Of a DNA stretch of 64,000 nucleotides, positions 52,648 through 62,566 are shown piece after piece. The stretch is taken from contig JAUNTY010000002.1 of the NCBI GenBank assembly GCA_030538415.1, positions 43,667 to 107,666 of the forward strand. The letters run 5' to 3'. The position numbers and the translations under genes are program-made. Every line of letters starts with the position of its first letter. Position 1 is the first letter of the stretch. The notes under the pieces were generated by a model. The model had not been told where the DNA came from and searched no databases. It saw nothing but the letters and a program-made list of their open reading frames with translations. Source of the stretch: Neisseria sp. GTDB taxonomy: Bacteria; Pseudomonadota; Gammaproteobacteria; Burkholderiales; Neisseriaceae.

Positions 52648-53526
52648 ATGAGCTGGTTAGACAAAATTCTGCCCCCGAAAATCAAACGCGACGACAAAGG
52701 CGCATCTGTCGTACCCGAAGGTTTGTGGAGCAAATGCCCCTCCTGCGCCGCCACGCTGTATGCCACCGAATTGGCGCAAAACGACCAGGTCTGCCCGAAA
52801 TGCGGCCACCACAATGCGCTGACCGCCCGCGAGCGCTTGAATCTTCTCTTAGACGAAAACGGCCGCGAAGAAATCGGCGCGGCGATTAAACCCGTCGATA
52901 TGCTGAAATTCAAAGACAGCAAAAAATACCCCGACCGCCTCAGCGCCGCCCGTAAAGTGACCGGCGAGGAAGACGCGATGGTGGTGATGAAAGGTACGAT
53001 GAACGGCCTGCCCGTGGTGGTGGCCGCGTTTGAATTCCGCTTTATCGGCGGCTCGATGGGCTCTGTCGTAGGCGAGCGTTTCGTGCAGGGCGTGCGCCGC
53101 GCCGTCGCCGACAACGCCAGCTTTATCTGCGTGGCCGCCTCGGGCGGTGCGCGGATGCAGGAAGGCTTGAATTCCCTGATGCAGATGACCAAAACCAGCG
53201 CCTCGCTGCATCTGCTCACCGAAAAAGGGCTGCCGTTTGTTTCCGTGCTCACCGACCCGACCATGGGCGGCGTGTCGGCCAGCTTCGCCTTTTTGGGCGA
53301 CATCGTTTTGGCCGAACCGAACGCGCTGATCGGTTTCGCCGGCCCGCGCGTGATTGAGCAAACCGTGCGCGAAACCCTGCCCGAAGGCTTCCAACGCGCC
53401 GAATTTTTGTTGGAAAAAGGCGCCATCGACCAAATCGTTGACCGCCGCGAAATGAAAAAACGCATCACCGATTTGATTACGCTGTTGCGCCGAGAAGATG
53501 CGGTGGCAGGCGGTGAAGTCGCCTGA
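52648..53526 (+). CDS. accD: acetyl-CoA carboxylase carboxyltransferase beta subunit
   Basis: A 292-residue AccD. The N-terminal zinc ribbon uses Cys30, Cys33, Cys49 and Cys52. The crotonase-like core has [33 protein letters not shown] and [16 protein letters not shown]. It works with AccA to transfer carboxyl from biotin to acetyl-CoA. AAGGAG precedes the ATG. Confidence 0.98.
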   Translation: MSWLDKILPPKIKRDDKGASVVPEGLWSKCPSCAATLYATELAQNDQVCPKCGHHNALTARERLNLLLDENGREEIGAAIKPVDMLKFKDSKKYPDRLSAARKVTGEEDAMVVMKGTMNGLPVVVAAFEFRFIGGSMGSVVGERFVQGVRRAVADNASFICVAASGGARMQEGLNSLMQMTKTSASLHLLTEKGLPFVSVLTDPTMGGVSASFAFLGDIVLAEPNALIGFAGPRVIEQTVRETLPEGFQRAEFLLEKGAIDQIVDRREMKKRITDLITLLRREDAVAGGEVA

Positions 53527-53540
53527 CAAGCCCGCCTCGC

Positions 53541-53574
53541 AAAACGCCGTCTGAATCGTTCAGACGGCGTTTTT
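53541..53574 (+). terminator. uptake-sequence hairpin after accD
   Basis: AAAACGCCGTCTGAA, loop TCG, TTCAGACGGCGTTTTT, with a T tract, 14 bases after the stop. Confidence 0.85.
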
Positions 53575-53583
53575 CAATGGTTT

Positions 53584-53798
53584 GAGACCTTCGCAAAAAA
53601 TAACCGTCGCGCCCGCGCAGGCGGATGCCCAGTCTGAAGCATAGCTTCAGCTTGAGCGTGTCAGCTTTGGAAATTTACAACCTATTAATTAGTATAAATT
53701 TTTTAAACCATTAAGATGAGCGGGCAAGCAAAGCTACGCTTTGCACTAGGCACCCGCCTGCGCGGGTGCGGCGGACAGGGGAATTTTGCAAAAGTCTC
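53584..53798. mobile_element. 215-bp MITE with GAGACCTTCGCAAAA ends
   Basis: An intact copy of the family, inverted relative to 19227: AATAACCGTCGC at the left, CCCCTTTTGCAAAAG-type end at the right (GGGGAATTTTGCAAAAGTCTC), AT-rich centre. Confidence 0.75.
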
Positions 53799-53884
53799 GG
53801 TTTGCCTTCCGCCGGATGGTGGCCGTGTCTGAAAACACTTGTGCTAAAATCATTGTTTTATTTTTCAGACGGCCTGTTTTGTCT

Positions 53885-55267
53885 ATGACCCATCCCGCCC
53901 GACAACTTACCGAACTTGTGCGCCTGTTGCAGGAGCGCGGTTATATTTTCGCCGCCGATCCCGAGCCGATCGGCGAAGCCCTGCGTCATGCCGGGGGCAG
54001 CGCGGAGGAGAAATTAAACCGCCGCGCCGAGATGATAGACAGCGATCGCAAATTGCAGGATGCGCTCAACCGCGTGCGCCAGACTTCGGGCTGGCTGCTG
54101 TTTGCCGCCACCGCCTTTTGCCTCTTGAGCGGCTTTGTGGCGACGGCGGGGCTGATGCAGCAATCGGGGCTGAACTTCTTTTTCGTGTTTGCCGGTGCGC
54201 TCGGCCTGCACACCTTGATGCTGCTGCTGTGGCTGGTGTGGACGCTGGCGGGCAAAAAAGCGGGCGGGCTGTTGGTCAATCCCGCGCTGTGGATACGCGG
54301 CAAAGATCCGCTCAATCAGGCGCTGGTGCGGCTGTATAGCGAGGTGTGGGAACAACCGGCGATGCGCTGGCAAATCGGCCAAACCGCCCACCGCCTGTGG
54401 CTGGCGACTTTGGTCGGGATGCTGGCGGCGGTGGTGTTGCTCTTGATGGTGCGGCAATATACCTTCAATTGGGAAACCACGCTGCTGACCGACGGCGCGT
54501 TTGTCAACATCGTTGCCGCGCTCGCCTGGCTGCCGCAAAAGCTCGGCTTTCCCGTGCCCGATGCCGCCGCCGTATTGAACAGCCGTCTGAATGCTGATGC
54601 CGCCACTGCGCGGCAATGGGGCGGCCTTTTAATCGGCAGCATCCTCTGCTACGGCCTGTTGCCGCGTTTCGCCGCATGGCTCGTCTGCACCTTGCTCGCC
54701 CGCCGCACCGCCGCGCCCTTGCCGCTGGAAAAACCGTATTACCAACAGATTATCCGCCAATGGCAAACCCGCGTGGTCGATGCTGACCGCCAACGCGAAA
54801 CCGTTGCCGCCGTCGCCCCGAAAATCCGTTTCGACGACAAACTGCCGAAATGGGCGGCCATGCTCGAAGGCGAATGGCCGGATGCCGACTGGCACCAACA
54901 CATCCTCGGCCAGCAATGGCTGGATAAAGGCACGGCCGACAGCCGCGATGCCGTCGCCGCGCTGAAAGAAGAATTGAGCCGAACCCCCGCGCAGTTGTTA
55001 ATCGGCATCCGCGCCCGTCAAGTGCCAGATCGCGGCGTGTTGCGCCAAATCAGCGCCTTGGCCGAAGCCGCAGCGGGCGGGGCGGTGGTGCAGTTGTTGG
55101 CCGATAAAAATGTTTCAGAAACGTCATTCCCGCATGATGCGGGCGGGAACGGCCTTGATGATTATTTGAAGCAATGGCACACGGCTTTGAACGAGCGCGG
55201 CATCGCCTGGCTGAACCCGCCGCGCATCAGCCAGGCGCAGCGTTTGCAGCAGCAAGAGGCCGTCTGA
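53885..55267 (+). CDS. DUF2868 membrane protein
   Basis: A 460-residue protein that I place in the DUF2868 family, found next to DUF3482 GTPases in beta- and gamma-proteobacteria. Four hydrophobic segments are visible near 66-86, 93-114, 178-198 and 255-275 (SGWLLFAATAFCLLSGFVATA; FFFVFAGALGLHTLMLLLWLVW; LATLVGMLAAVVLLLMV; LLIGSILCYGLLPRFAAWLV), then a soluble C-terminal domain. The start at 53885 (MTHPARQLTELV) is chosen over an upstream frame that runs into a MITE. The last residues EAV come from an uptake sequence. Confidence 0.75.
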   Translation: MTHPARQLTELVRLLQERGYIFAADPEPIGEALRHAGGSAEEKLNRRAEMIDSDRKLQDALNRVRQTSGWLLFAATAFCLLSGFVATAGLMQQSGLNFFFVFAGALGLHTLMLLLWLVWTLAGKKAGGLLVNPALWIRGKDPLNQALVRLYSEVWEQPAMRWQIGQTAHRLWLATLVGMLAAVVLLLMVRQYTFNWETTLLTDGAFVNIVAALAWLPQKLGFPVPDAAAVLNSRLNADAATARQWGGLLIGSILCYGLLPRFAAWLVCTLLARRTAAPLPLEKPYYQQIIRQWQTRVVDADRQRETVAAVAPKIRFDDKLPKWAAMLEGEWPDADWHQHILGQQWLDKGTADSRDAVAALKEELSRTPAQLLIGIRARQVPDRGVLRQISALAEAAAGGAVVQLLADKNVSETSFPHDAGGNGLDDYLKQWHTALNERGIAWLNPPRISQAQRLQQQEAV

Positions 55268-55273
55268 AAAATG

Positions 55274-55548
55274 TATAACGTGTGCTTGGGAGAGGTAAAT
55301 AAAATCTTTTTTGATTTTCAGCAATGTGTTTTCCGTTAGGCAGACAGAATCCGCCAGGATTCGTCATTCCCGCGCAGGCGGGAATCCAGTGGTTGGGTTT
55401 CAGAAACCTTGAAAACATTGCGGAAATGTCAGACTTCTGGATTCCCGCCTGCGCGGGAATGACGAATCCTGGCGGATTCTGTCTGTGGGTGCATACGCTT
55501 TTGAAAATCAAAAGAGGCTTTATTTCCTTGCCCCAAGAACACGTTATA
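55274..55548. mobile_element. 275-bp inverted-repeat element with dRS3/NIME interior (TATAACGTGT ends)
   Basis: TATAACGTGT at the left and ACACGTTATA at the right. Inward, GATTTTCA / TGAAAATC and CAGACAGAATCCGCCAGGAT and its complement match, enclosing two dRS3 units (ATTCCCGCGCAGGCGGGAAT and its mirror) around an RS-type spacer. The same spacer, inverted, is in the element at 62567. Confidence 0.75.
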
Positions 55549-55633
55549 TAGCGCGGATGGCCTATCTGTTCGCAGTTAGCGTTATAAAACGCCCGATGCC
55601 GTCTGAACCCCCATCATTGAAAAAACACACATC

Positions 55634-56509
55634 ATGAATCCGAAAGACAGTCTGCTCGCCGCCGTGGTCATCGCCATTTGGGGCATCAATTTTCTGTTTA
55701 TGAAAGTTTCGCTGCAAGAAGTGTCGCCGATGGTATTGGGGATGTTGCGCTTTTTGTTTGTGTTGCTGCCTGCTCTGTTTTTCATCAAGCGTCCGGCGGT
55801 GCGTTGGTATTGGCTGGCGCTTTACGGCGCGGTGATCAGTTTTGCCCAATTCGGGCTGATGTTTACCGCGATTGCGTGGGGGATGCCGACGGGTTTGGCG
55901 GCGCTGGTGTTGCAGGTGCAGGTGTTTATGACCGTGTTGCTGGCGGCGGTGTTGTGGCATGAACCGATACGCGCCCATCATTTTTTCGGCATGACGGCGG
56001 CGGCGGGCGGCTTGATTTTAATCGGGGTCGGCCAATATCGCGGCGCGGTGCCGATGCTGTCGATGTGGCCGGCTTTGGGCGCGGCGGCGGCTTGGGCGGC
56101 GGGCAATATCGTGGTGAAATACATCGGCCGGGTGAATGCGCTGTCGCTGGTGGTGTGGGGCAATATTTCCTCATTGCTGCTGTTTACGCCGGCGGCTTTT
56201 TATCTGCACGGCGCGGAGGGCGTATGGCAGCAGCTCGGCGGCCTCAGTTGGCAGGGTTTGGCGGGCGCGCTGTATCTTGCCTACGCCGCCGGGCTGGTCG
56301 GCTATGCGGGTTGGGGCAGTTTGCTGTCGCGCTATCCCGCCGGAAAAATCACCCCACTGGCCTTGCTGATTCCGGTCATCGCGCTGTTGGTGGCATGGGC
56401 TTTTTTAAACGAATACATGAACGGCTGGCATTGGGCGGGCACGGCCTTGGTGATGGCGGCTTTGCTGGTGCATGTGTTCGGCGGCAAGCTGTTCAAGCAA
56501 AAAGTATAG
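55634..56509 (+). CDS. EamA-family (drug/metabolite) transporter
   Basis: A 291-residue ten-helix EamA transporter. Two internal EamA repeats are seen: AAVVIAIWGINFLFMKVSLQEVSPMVLGMLRFLFVLLPALFF at the start and AAWAAGNIVVKYIGRVNALSLVVWGNISSLLLFTPAAF in the second half (from about 151). Substrate unknown, probably export of an amino acid or small metabolite. The stop codon TAG is the TATAG end of a Correia-like element (56505), so the element sets the C-terminus. Confidence 0.9.
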   Translation: MNPKDSLLAAVVIAIWGINFLFMKVSLQEVSPMVLGMLRFLFVLLPALFFIKRPAVRWYWLALYGAVISFAQFGLMFTAIAWGMPTGLAALVLQVQVFMTVLLAAVLWHEPIRAHHFFGMTAAAGGLILIGVGQYRGAVPMLSMWPALGAAAAWAAGNIVVKYIGRVNALSLVVWGNISSLLLFTPAAFYLHGAEGVWQQLGGLSWQGLAGALYLAYAAGLVGYAGWGSLLSRYPAGKITPLALLIPVIALLVAWAFLNEYMNGWHWAGTALVMAALLVHVFGGKLFKQKV

Positions 56510-56658
56510 TCAATTGAAATAAGAACAATACGGCGTTGGCTCGCCCGGCTCAAAGAGGGGGGCTTGACTAAGCTGCTGAAGCAGCAAGTCCGCCGCCCCG
56601 TACTATCGGTACTGTCTGCGGCTCGCCGCCTTGTCTTCTTCTGTGTTAATTGACTATA
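56505..56658. mobile_element. long-form Correia-like element (154 bp)
   Basis: The ends TATAGTCAATTGAAATAAG and TTAATTGACTATA match for about 13 bases. The core has the about 50-bp extra block (GGCTCAAAGAGGG, GCTGCTGAAGCAGC) that full-length N. meningitidis Correia elements have at the same place (GGTGCTTCAGCACC, CTCTTTGAGC in reverse). This supports the family identity of all the short copies. Confidence 0.87.
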
Positions 56659-56723
56659 TAAATATTGTTCAGACGGCCTTTTTGCTGATAAGAGGCCGTC
56701 TGAAAAAAACATCAGGAAGCACT

Positions 56724-58052
56724 ATGAAACCCTTATCTCTGGCCGTGGTCGGCCACACCAACACCGGCAAAACCTCGCTGCTGCGCACCTTGCTGCGCGA
56801 CAGCCAATTCGGCGAAGTGAAAAACGCCGCCGCCACCACCCGCCATGTTGAAGAAGCGGCGATTAACGACGGCAACGAAACGCTGGTGTATCTTTACGAC
56901 ACCCCCGGTTTGGAAGACGCGGGCGGCGTGCTCGACTGGCTGGAGGCCAACACGTCATCGCGTTCAGACGGCATCGAGCGTTTGCAGCAATTTCTCGACA
57001 GCACCGCCGCCGCAAGCGATTTCAACCAAGAGGCCAAAGTGTTACGCCAATTGCTGCAAAGCGATATGGCGTTGTATGTGGTCGATGGGCGCGAGCCGGT
57101 GTTGAACAAATACAAAGACGAATTGACCGTGTTGTCGTGGTGCGCCAAGCCGGTGATGCCGGTGTTTAACTTTATCGGCGGGCAAGATTTGGGCGCATGG
57201 ACGGAAATGCTGGCGCGGCGCACGCTGCACGTTTACAGCGGTTTCGATACCGTCGCCTTTGATTTCGACGGCGAAATCCGCCTGTGGGACAACCTCGCCA
57301 CCATGCTGCCCGCGCGCGACACGCTTGACCGCCTGATCGCCATGCGCCGCCGCGAATGGCAAACTCTCGATGCCGATGCCCGCCGCGACATCGCCCATTT
57401 CCTGCTCGACGTGGCCGCTTACAAACAGGAAATCGACGAAGACGACAACCCCGAACCGACCCTGCAAACCATGCAGCAGGCGGTGCGCCAATTGGAGCGG
57501 CAGTTGCAGCAGCAATTGTTCCAACACTACCGCTTCTACCACAGCGAAATCGACAGCGGAGAATGGGTGCTGAAAGATTTCCGCCAAGATCCGTTTGACA
57601 GCGAATTATTGAAAGAATACGGCATCCGCACCACCACCGGCGCGGCCACGGGCGCACTCATCGGCCTCGGTGTTGACATCGTCACCCTCGGCGGCTCGCT
57701 CGGTTTGGGCACCGCCATCGGCGGCGTGCTCGGCGGCGTGTTGCCGAATATGCAGACCATAGGCGACAAACTCTCCGGCAAACAAACCCTGTACATCGAC
57801 CCCGAAACCCTCACCTTATTGGCCGCCCGCGCGCTGGATTTGCTCGCCGCGCTGCAAAGCCGAGGCCACGCCGCCCAAGCCGAAATTCAAATGCAGAGCG
57901 GTCAAGCGCCGTGGCAGCCTTCGCGGCTGCCGCCTGAATTGAACAAAGCCCGCAGCCAGCCGAAATGGTCGTCGCTGAATACCCGGCAGCCTGAGCAAAG
58001 CCGCCGCGAGCGCAGCGAAGCCGCCGCCTCGCTGGTAAAGCGATTGCCCTGA
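56724..58052 (+). CDS. GTPase with DUF3482 C-terminal domain
   Basis: A 442-residue Era/TrmE-like GTPase. G1 is VVGHTNTGKTSLL (residues 8-20), G3 is YDTPGLED. After the G domain comes a DUF3482 region with a coiled coil (QTMQQAVRQLERQLQQQLFQHY) and a glycine-rich hydrophobic hairpin (GAATGALIGLGVDIVTLGGSLGLGTAIGGVLGGVL, about 311-345) that could insert in membrane. It normally sits directly behind the DUF2868 gene. Here a transporter gene and two repeats separate them. Role unknown. Confidence 0.85.
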   Translation: MKPLSLAVVGHTNTGKTSLLRTLLRDSQFGEVKNAAATTRHVEEAAINDGNETLVYLYDTPGLEDAGGVLDWLEANTSSRSDGIERLQQFLDSTAAASDFNQEAKVLRQLLQSDMALYVVDGREPVLNKYKDELTVLSWCAKPVMPVFNFIGGQDLGAWTEMLARRTLHVYSGFDTVAFDFDGEIRLWDNLATMLPARDTLDRLIAMRRREWQTLDADARRDIAHFLLDVAAYKQEIDEDDNPEPTLQTMQQAVRQLERQLQQQLFQHYRFYHSEIDSGEWVLKDFRQDPFDSELLKEYGIRTTTGAATGALIGLGVDIVTLGGSLGLGTAIGGVLGGVLPNMQTIGDKLSGKQTLYIDPETLTLLAARALDLLAALQSRGHAAQAEIQMQSGQAPWQPSRLPPELNKARSQPKWSSLNTRQPEQSRRERSEAAASLVKRLP

Positions 58053-58340
58053 CCGGCGCTACGCCTGCCAATCTTTCGTCATACCGGTTCATAAAAATAA
58101 GCAAACTGCGTTTGCCCGCCATGCTGTCGACTTGCTTTTGTGAATCGGTATAAAAATGAACGGATTAGGGTATTTGGCCAGGCATTGTTGCGGGCGGAAA
58201 GTATGGTTGCCGAAAAAAGCAACAATTTCTTGGTATAAAATTTCCCGATATGGATAAATAGGTTTGATTTGGGTCAATTTGAAATAAAACTACAAATAAA
58301 GTTGCAAAATAGAGACTTTTTAGAAATAAAATGAAAAAAC
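58053..58340. other. AT-rich non-coding region upstream of the sRNA candidate
   Basis: No gene or recognised repeat. I looked here for a second, tandem copy of the sRNA at 58379 and did not see one. Confidence 0.45.
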
Positions 58341-58343
58341 GGT

Positions 58344-58372
58344 TTGACGCGAAAAAGAGTTTTCGGCATAAT
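58344..58372 (+). promoter_or_regulatory. strong promoter of the sRNA candidate
   Basis: -35 TTGACG (58344-58349), 17-base spacer, -10 CATAAT (58367-58372). The predicted transcription start is about 58379. Confidence 0.75.
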
Positions 58373-58378
58373 TCATAC

Positions 58379-58471
58379 CGTTAGTTGGTTATGAGTAACC
58401 AGTTAATAGTTTCTCCTCTATTTCTCCTTTGTAGACTTGGCACACATTCCAACGAATGTGTGCATTTTTTT
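58379..58471 (+). ncRNA. predicted trans-acting small RNA (RcoF/NmsR/NgncR_162-163-like)
   Basis: An about 93-nt transcription unit with no open frame. It has a promoter 7 bases upstream, a 5' stem-loop (TTGGTTA TGAG TAACCAG, 58385-58402), an unpaired CU-rich stretch (TTTCTCCTCTATTTCTCC, about 58410-58427) complementary to Shine-Dalgarno sequences, and a perfect 10-bp terminator hairpin. From memory, the neisserial sibling sRNAs that repress TCA-cycle and amino-acid uptake genes through exposed CU-rich loops lie beside an AsnC/Lrp-type gene, as this one does. Structure is seen. Homology is inferred. Only one copy is present here. Confidence 0.75.
58440..58471 (+). terminator. intrinsic terminator of the sRNA
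   Basis: GCACACATTC, loop CAAC, GAATGTGTGC, then ATTTTTTT. No protein-coding gene ends into it. Confidence 0.9.
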
Positions 58472-58524
58472 GCCTGTTGGTTTTGCGCATGAGCGCGCAG
58501 GTGGGGCAGCGTAGTGGAAAAAGC

Positions 58525-58631
58525 CATAGTCGAAGAATGAGTTTCTGCTACGGCGTTGGCTCGCCTTGTCGTACTATCCGTACTGTCTGCGGCTCGCCGC
58601 CTTGTATCAGAATCTAATTTCTCCGACTATA
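58525..58631. mobile_element. Correia-like element (CATAGTCGAAGAATGAG end)
   Basis: A 107-bp copy of the GTCGAAGAAATGAG type with a normal core and the right end CTAATTTCTCCGACTATA. A loose GTAGTGGAAAAAGC fragment of another type lies just before it. Confidence 0.85.
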
Positions 58632-58649
58632 CGTTGCAAAGGCTTCAAG

Positions 58650-58706
58650 CTGAGGCCTTTGCAAAATTTCCTCTGCCTGTCGCACCCGCGCAGGCGGTTG
58701 CCTAGA
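58650..58706. mobile_element. partial MITE with a GAGGCCTTTGCAAAA end
   Basis: Only the left about 55 bases of the GAGACCTTTGCAAAA family are recognisable (to GCAGGCGGTTGCC). Confidence 0.6.
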
Positions 58707-59010
58707 GAGAGCCAACCGTCAGTTTATGTTTGTGCATGGATGCCGGGCGGCAATAACCGCCTGTTCCTGTATGCAAACATGGCGGGAATGGCGCAACAGA
58801 ATCAAACGGTTTTGTGAAATTAAAATATTATGGTTATTGATGCCAAAGCCGTAACCGGGTCGAAACTGTATCCGCTGCAAAGCTGTGCACACCGGTTTGA
58901 ATGGAGAAGGTTTCAGACGGCAGGGCTGTTGTTTTGTTTCGGAAAGCGGCCTCTGCCAATGGCGTGGGTCGGTGCAATGCGGTCGTGCGCGGCGGCAGGG
59001 CGTATGCCGA
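58707..59010. other. non-coding region
   Basis: One uptake sequence near 58912. Short frames at 58830 and 58885 have no recognisable content and run into a repeat. Confidence 0.4.
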
Positions 59011-59117
59011 TATAGTCGAAGGAATGAGTTTCTGCTACGGCGTTGGCTCGCCTTGCCGTACTATTTGTACTGTCTGCGGCTCGCCGCCTTGTATCAGAAT
59101 CTACATCTCCGACTATA
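59011..59117. mobile_element. Correia-like element (TATAGTCGAAGGAATGAG / CATCTCCGACTATA ends)
   Basis: A 107-bp complete copy, 28 bases beyond the end of the lrp gene on the minus strand. Confidence 0.87.
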
Positions 59118-59145
59118 CAAGTACAAGGGCGGCCATCAGGTGATT

Positions 59146-59607
59146 CTATAAATCGAGCAACATTTCTTCTTTTACCTCTTCCATCACCACATAGCTGCGG
59201 CTCTCGGCAGCGGCGGGCAGTTGCAGCAGGATGTTGCCGAGCATATCGCGGTAGGCCGACATATCGGGCAGGCGCACTTTAATCAGGTAGTCGTATTCGC
59301 CCGACACCAAATGGCATTCCATAATCTGCGGAATCAAGGCCACTTCGCGGCGGAAGTCTTCAAAAATATTGCCCGATTTCGAGCGCAATTTGATTTCGAC
59401 GAACACCAGCAGACTTTTGCCCAGCGCGTGCGGATTGAGCCGTGCATAATAACCTTCGATGATGCCGTCGCGCTCCAAACGGCGCACCCGTTCGGTAACG
59501 GGGGTGGTGGAAAGGCCGACTTTTTCCGCCAGCTCGGTCATGGCGATGCGGGCGTTTTGTTGCAACAGTTTGAGGATTTTGCGGTCGGTTTTGTCTAAGT
59601 CTTTCAT
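59146..59607 (-). CDS. lrp: Lrp/AsnC-family transcriptional regulator
   Basis: A 153-residue Lrp-type regulator. The N-terminal helix-turn-helix reads DKTDRKILKLLQQNARIAMTELAEKVGLSTTPVTERVRRLERDGIIEGY (residues 5-53) and the C-terminal RAM ligand domain has VFVEIKL, CHLVSGEYDYLIKVRLPD and SYVVMEEVKEE. It probably senses an amino acid. It is divergent from alr across about 190 bases. In other neisseriae the same regulator is next to the sibling sRNAs. The gene symbol is by family. Confidence 0.92.
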   Translation of the reverse strand: MKDLDKTDRKILKLLQQNARIAMTELAEKVGLSTTPVTERVRRLERDGIIEGYYARLNPHALGKSLLVFVEIKLRSKSGNIFEDFRREVALIPQIMECHLVSGEYDYLIKVRLPDMSAYRDMLGNILLQLPAAAESRSYVVMEEVKEEMLLDL

Positions 59608-59799
59608 GGTGTGGACGCTTTCTGTTTGAACCTTGCGGATAATAATCTTTTTAAGGGCTGAAAAAAAGTGGCAGTCGGCCTATAATCATTGCCAATCATC
59701 CCCTATCCATAACAGGCCGTCTGAAGCCCGTTTGAAAAACGCCCGGCGGCCGGTATCGTTCGGTATCGTTCAGACGGCCTCTATTCTAAAAGGAAACCC

Positions 59800-60858
59800 A
59801 TGCGCCCGCTCAATGCTCAAATCCGGCTGGAAAATCTGCGCCACAATTACCAAACCTTGAAAGCAATCCACGGCGGAAAATTATTGGCGGTGGTAAAAGC
59901 TGATGCCTACGGCCACGGCGCGGTGCGGTGCGCCCATGCCTTGGCCGAGTTGGCCGACGGTTTTGCCGTGGCTTCCATCGAAGAAGCCTTGGAACTGCGG
60001 CAACACGGCATTACCAACCCGATTGTGTTGCTCGAAGGCGTGTTTGAAGAGGCAGAATACGCGCTGGTAGCGGAACACGATTTGTGGCCGGCGGTCGGCA
60101 GCCAATGGCAACTCGAAGCCTTGTTGCGCCACGATTGGCAACAGCCCGTCAAGGTTTGGCTGAAAATGGATTCGGGAATGCACCGCGCCGGTTTCTTCCC
60201 CCACAACTACGCCGCCGCCTACACCGCCTTAAAACAATCGCCACACGTCGCCGAGATTGTCAAATTCAGCCATTTTTCCAGCGCCGACGAGCCGGGCAGC
60301 GGCCTCACCGAAATGCAGATCGAAGCGTTTGACCTCGGCTGCGAAGGGCTGGCAGGCGAAGAAAGCCTCGCCAATTCCGCCGCCCTGCTCGCCTATCCCG
60401 CCGCCCGCCGCGATTGGGGCAGGGCGGGGATTGCGCTTTACGGCATCAGCCCCTTCGGCGGTGTCGATGCGCGTTTGAAACCGGTGATGCGCCTGAGCAC
60501 CGAAGTATTCGGCGAACGCGTGTTGCAGCCGCATTCGCCCGTCGGCTATGGTGCGACGTTTTACACCAAAAAATCCACCCGCGTCGGCCTGATTGCCTGC
60601 GGCTATGCCGACGGCTACCCGCGCCGCGCCGCCACCGACACCCCCGTTGCCGTCGGCAGCCACCGCAGCCGCATCATCGGCCGCGTGTCGATGGACATGA
60701 TCACCATCGAGCTGGATGCCGCCCACGAAGGCTTGGGCGACGAAGTGGAATTGTGGGGCGACGTGGTCAACGCCAATGAAGTCGCCGCCGCCGCCGGCAC
60801 GATTGCCTACGAATTACTCTGCAACGTCAAACGCGCCAAATTTACCTATTTCGACTGA
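59800..60858 (+). CDS. alr: alanine racemase
   Basis: A 352-residue PLP enzyme making D-alanine for peptidoglycan. The PLP lysine is Lys33 in AVVKADAYGHG. KMDSGMHRAGF, GRAGIALYGISPFG, VGYGATFYTK (the catalytic Tyr region) and GRVSMDMITIEL follow. AAAAGGAAA precedes the ATG. Divergent from the Lrp/AsnC gene, which may control it because it meets alanine-family amino acids. Confidence 0.97.
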   Translation: MRPLNAQIRLENLRHNYQTLKAIHGGKLLAVVKADAYGHGAVRCAHALAELADGFAVASIEEALELRQHGITNPIVLLEGVFEEAEYALVAEHDLWPAVGSQWQLEALLRHDWQQPVKVWLKMDSGMHRAGFFPHNYAAAYTALKQSPHVAEIVKFSHFSSADEPGSGLTEMQIEAFDLGCEGLAGEESLANSAALLAYPAARRDWGRAGIALYGISPFGGVDARLKPVMRLSTEVFGERVLQPHSPVGYGATFYTKKSTRVGLIACGYADGYPRRAATDTPVAVGSHRSRIIGRVSMDMITIELDAAHEGLGDEVELWGDVVNANEVAAAAGTIAYELLCNVKRAKFTYFD

Positions 60859-60902
60859 AAAACTTGGCAAAATAGGCAGAAAACGCTATAAATAATGCTT
60901 TC

Positions 60903-60931
60903 AGGCCGTCTGAAAAAAGTTTCAGACGGCC

Positions 60932-60932
<1 letters not shown>
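60903..60932. terminator. uptake-sequence hairpin after alr
   Basis: AGGCCGTCTGAAA and TTTCAGACGGCCT, 44 bases after the stop. Its last base is the first base of the next Correia-like element. Confidence 0.7.
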
Positions 60933-62238
<1,306 letters not shown>

Positions 62239-62566
62239 GGATGCCGTCTGAAACATGTGCAGCTTCACCGTTTGAGCGAGCAGCAAAGGTTAAATCCCCA
62301 ATAGTTTTTCAGACGGCCTGCAACTTTAAATTCCCTCTCCCGCTTGTCCTAGCAGGGGATGAGGAGAGGGTTAGAGCCTGCCCCGTACTTGATACGGGAG
62401 AGAGGGCAGCAAACCGCAAGGTTTGCCTCTCCACGGTTGCCCCAAACAAGCCGTCTGAAAAACGAACGTAGGCACGGTTAGCCGCGCTTTTTGCGGCGTA
62501 ACCGTACGAATGCAACGGCCTAAGCAAACACGCCGTTCGCCAGCCGGCCTGATTGAACGCGCGTTC
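62239..62566. other. non-coding region between dapE and the repeat element
   Basis: Three uptake sequences (about 62242, 62310, 62452) and a mosaic of CTCTCC/GGAGAGG inverted segments (62333-62437) resembling degenerate repeat DNA. No gene seen. Confidence 0.45.

Noticed and set aside
58053..58378. possible second, tandem copy of the sRNA, as in pathogenic neisseriae
   Set aside because: I found no second CU-rich stretch followed by a T-tailed hairpin in this interval.
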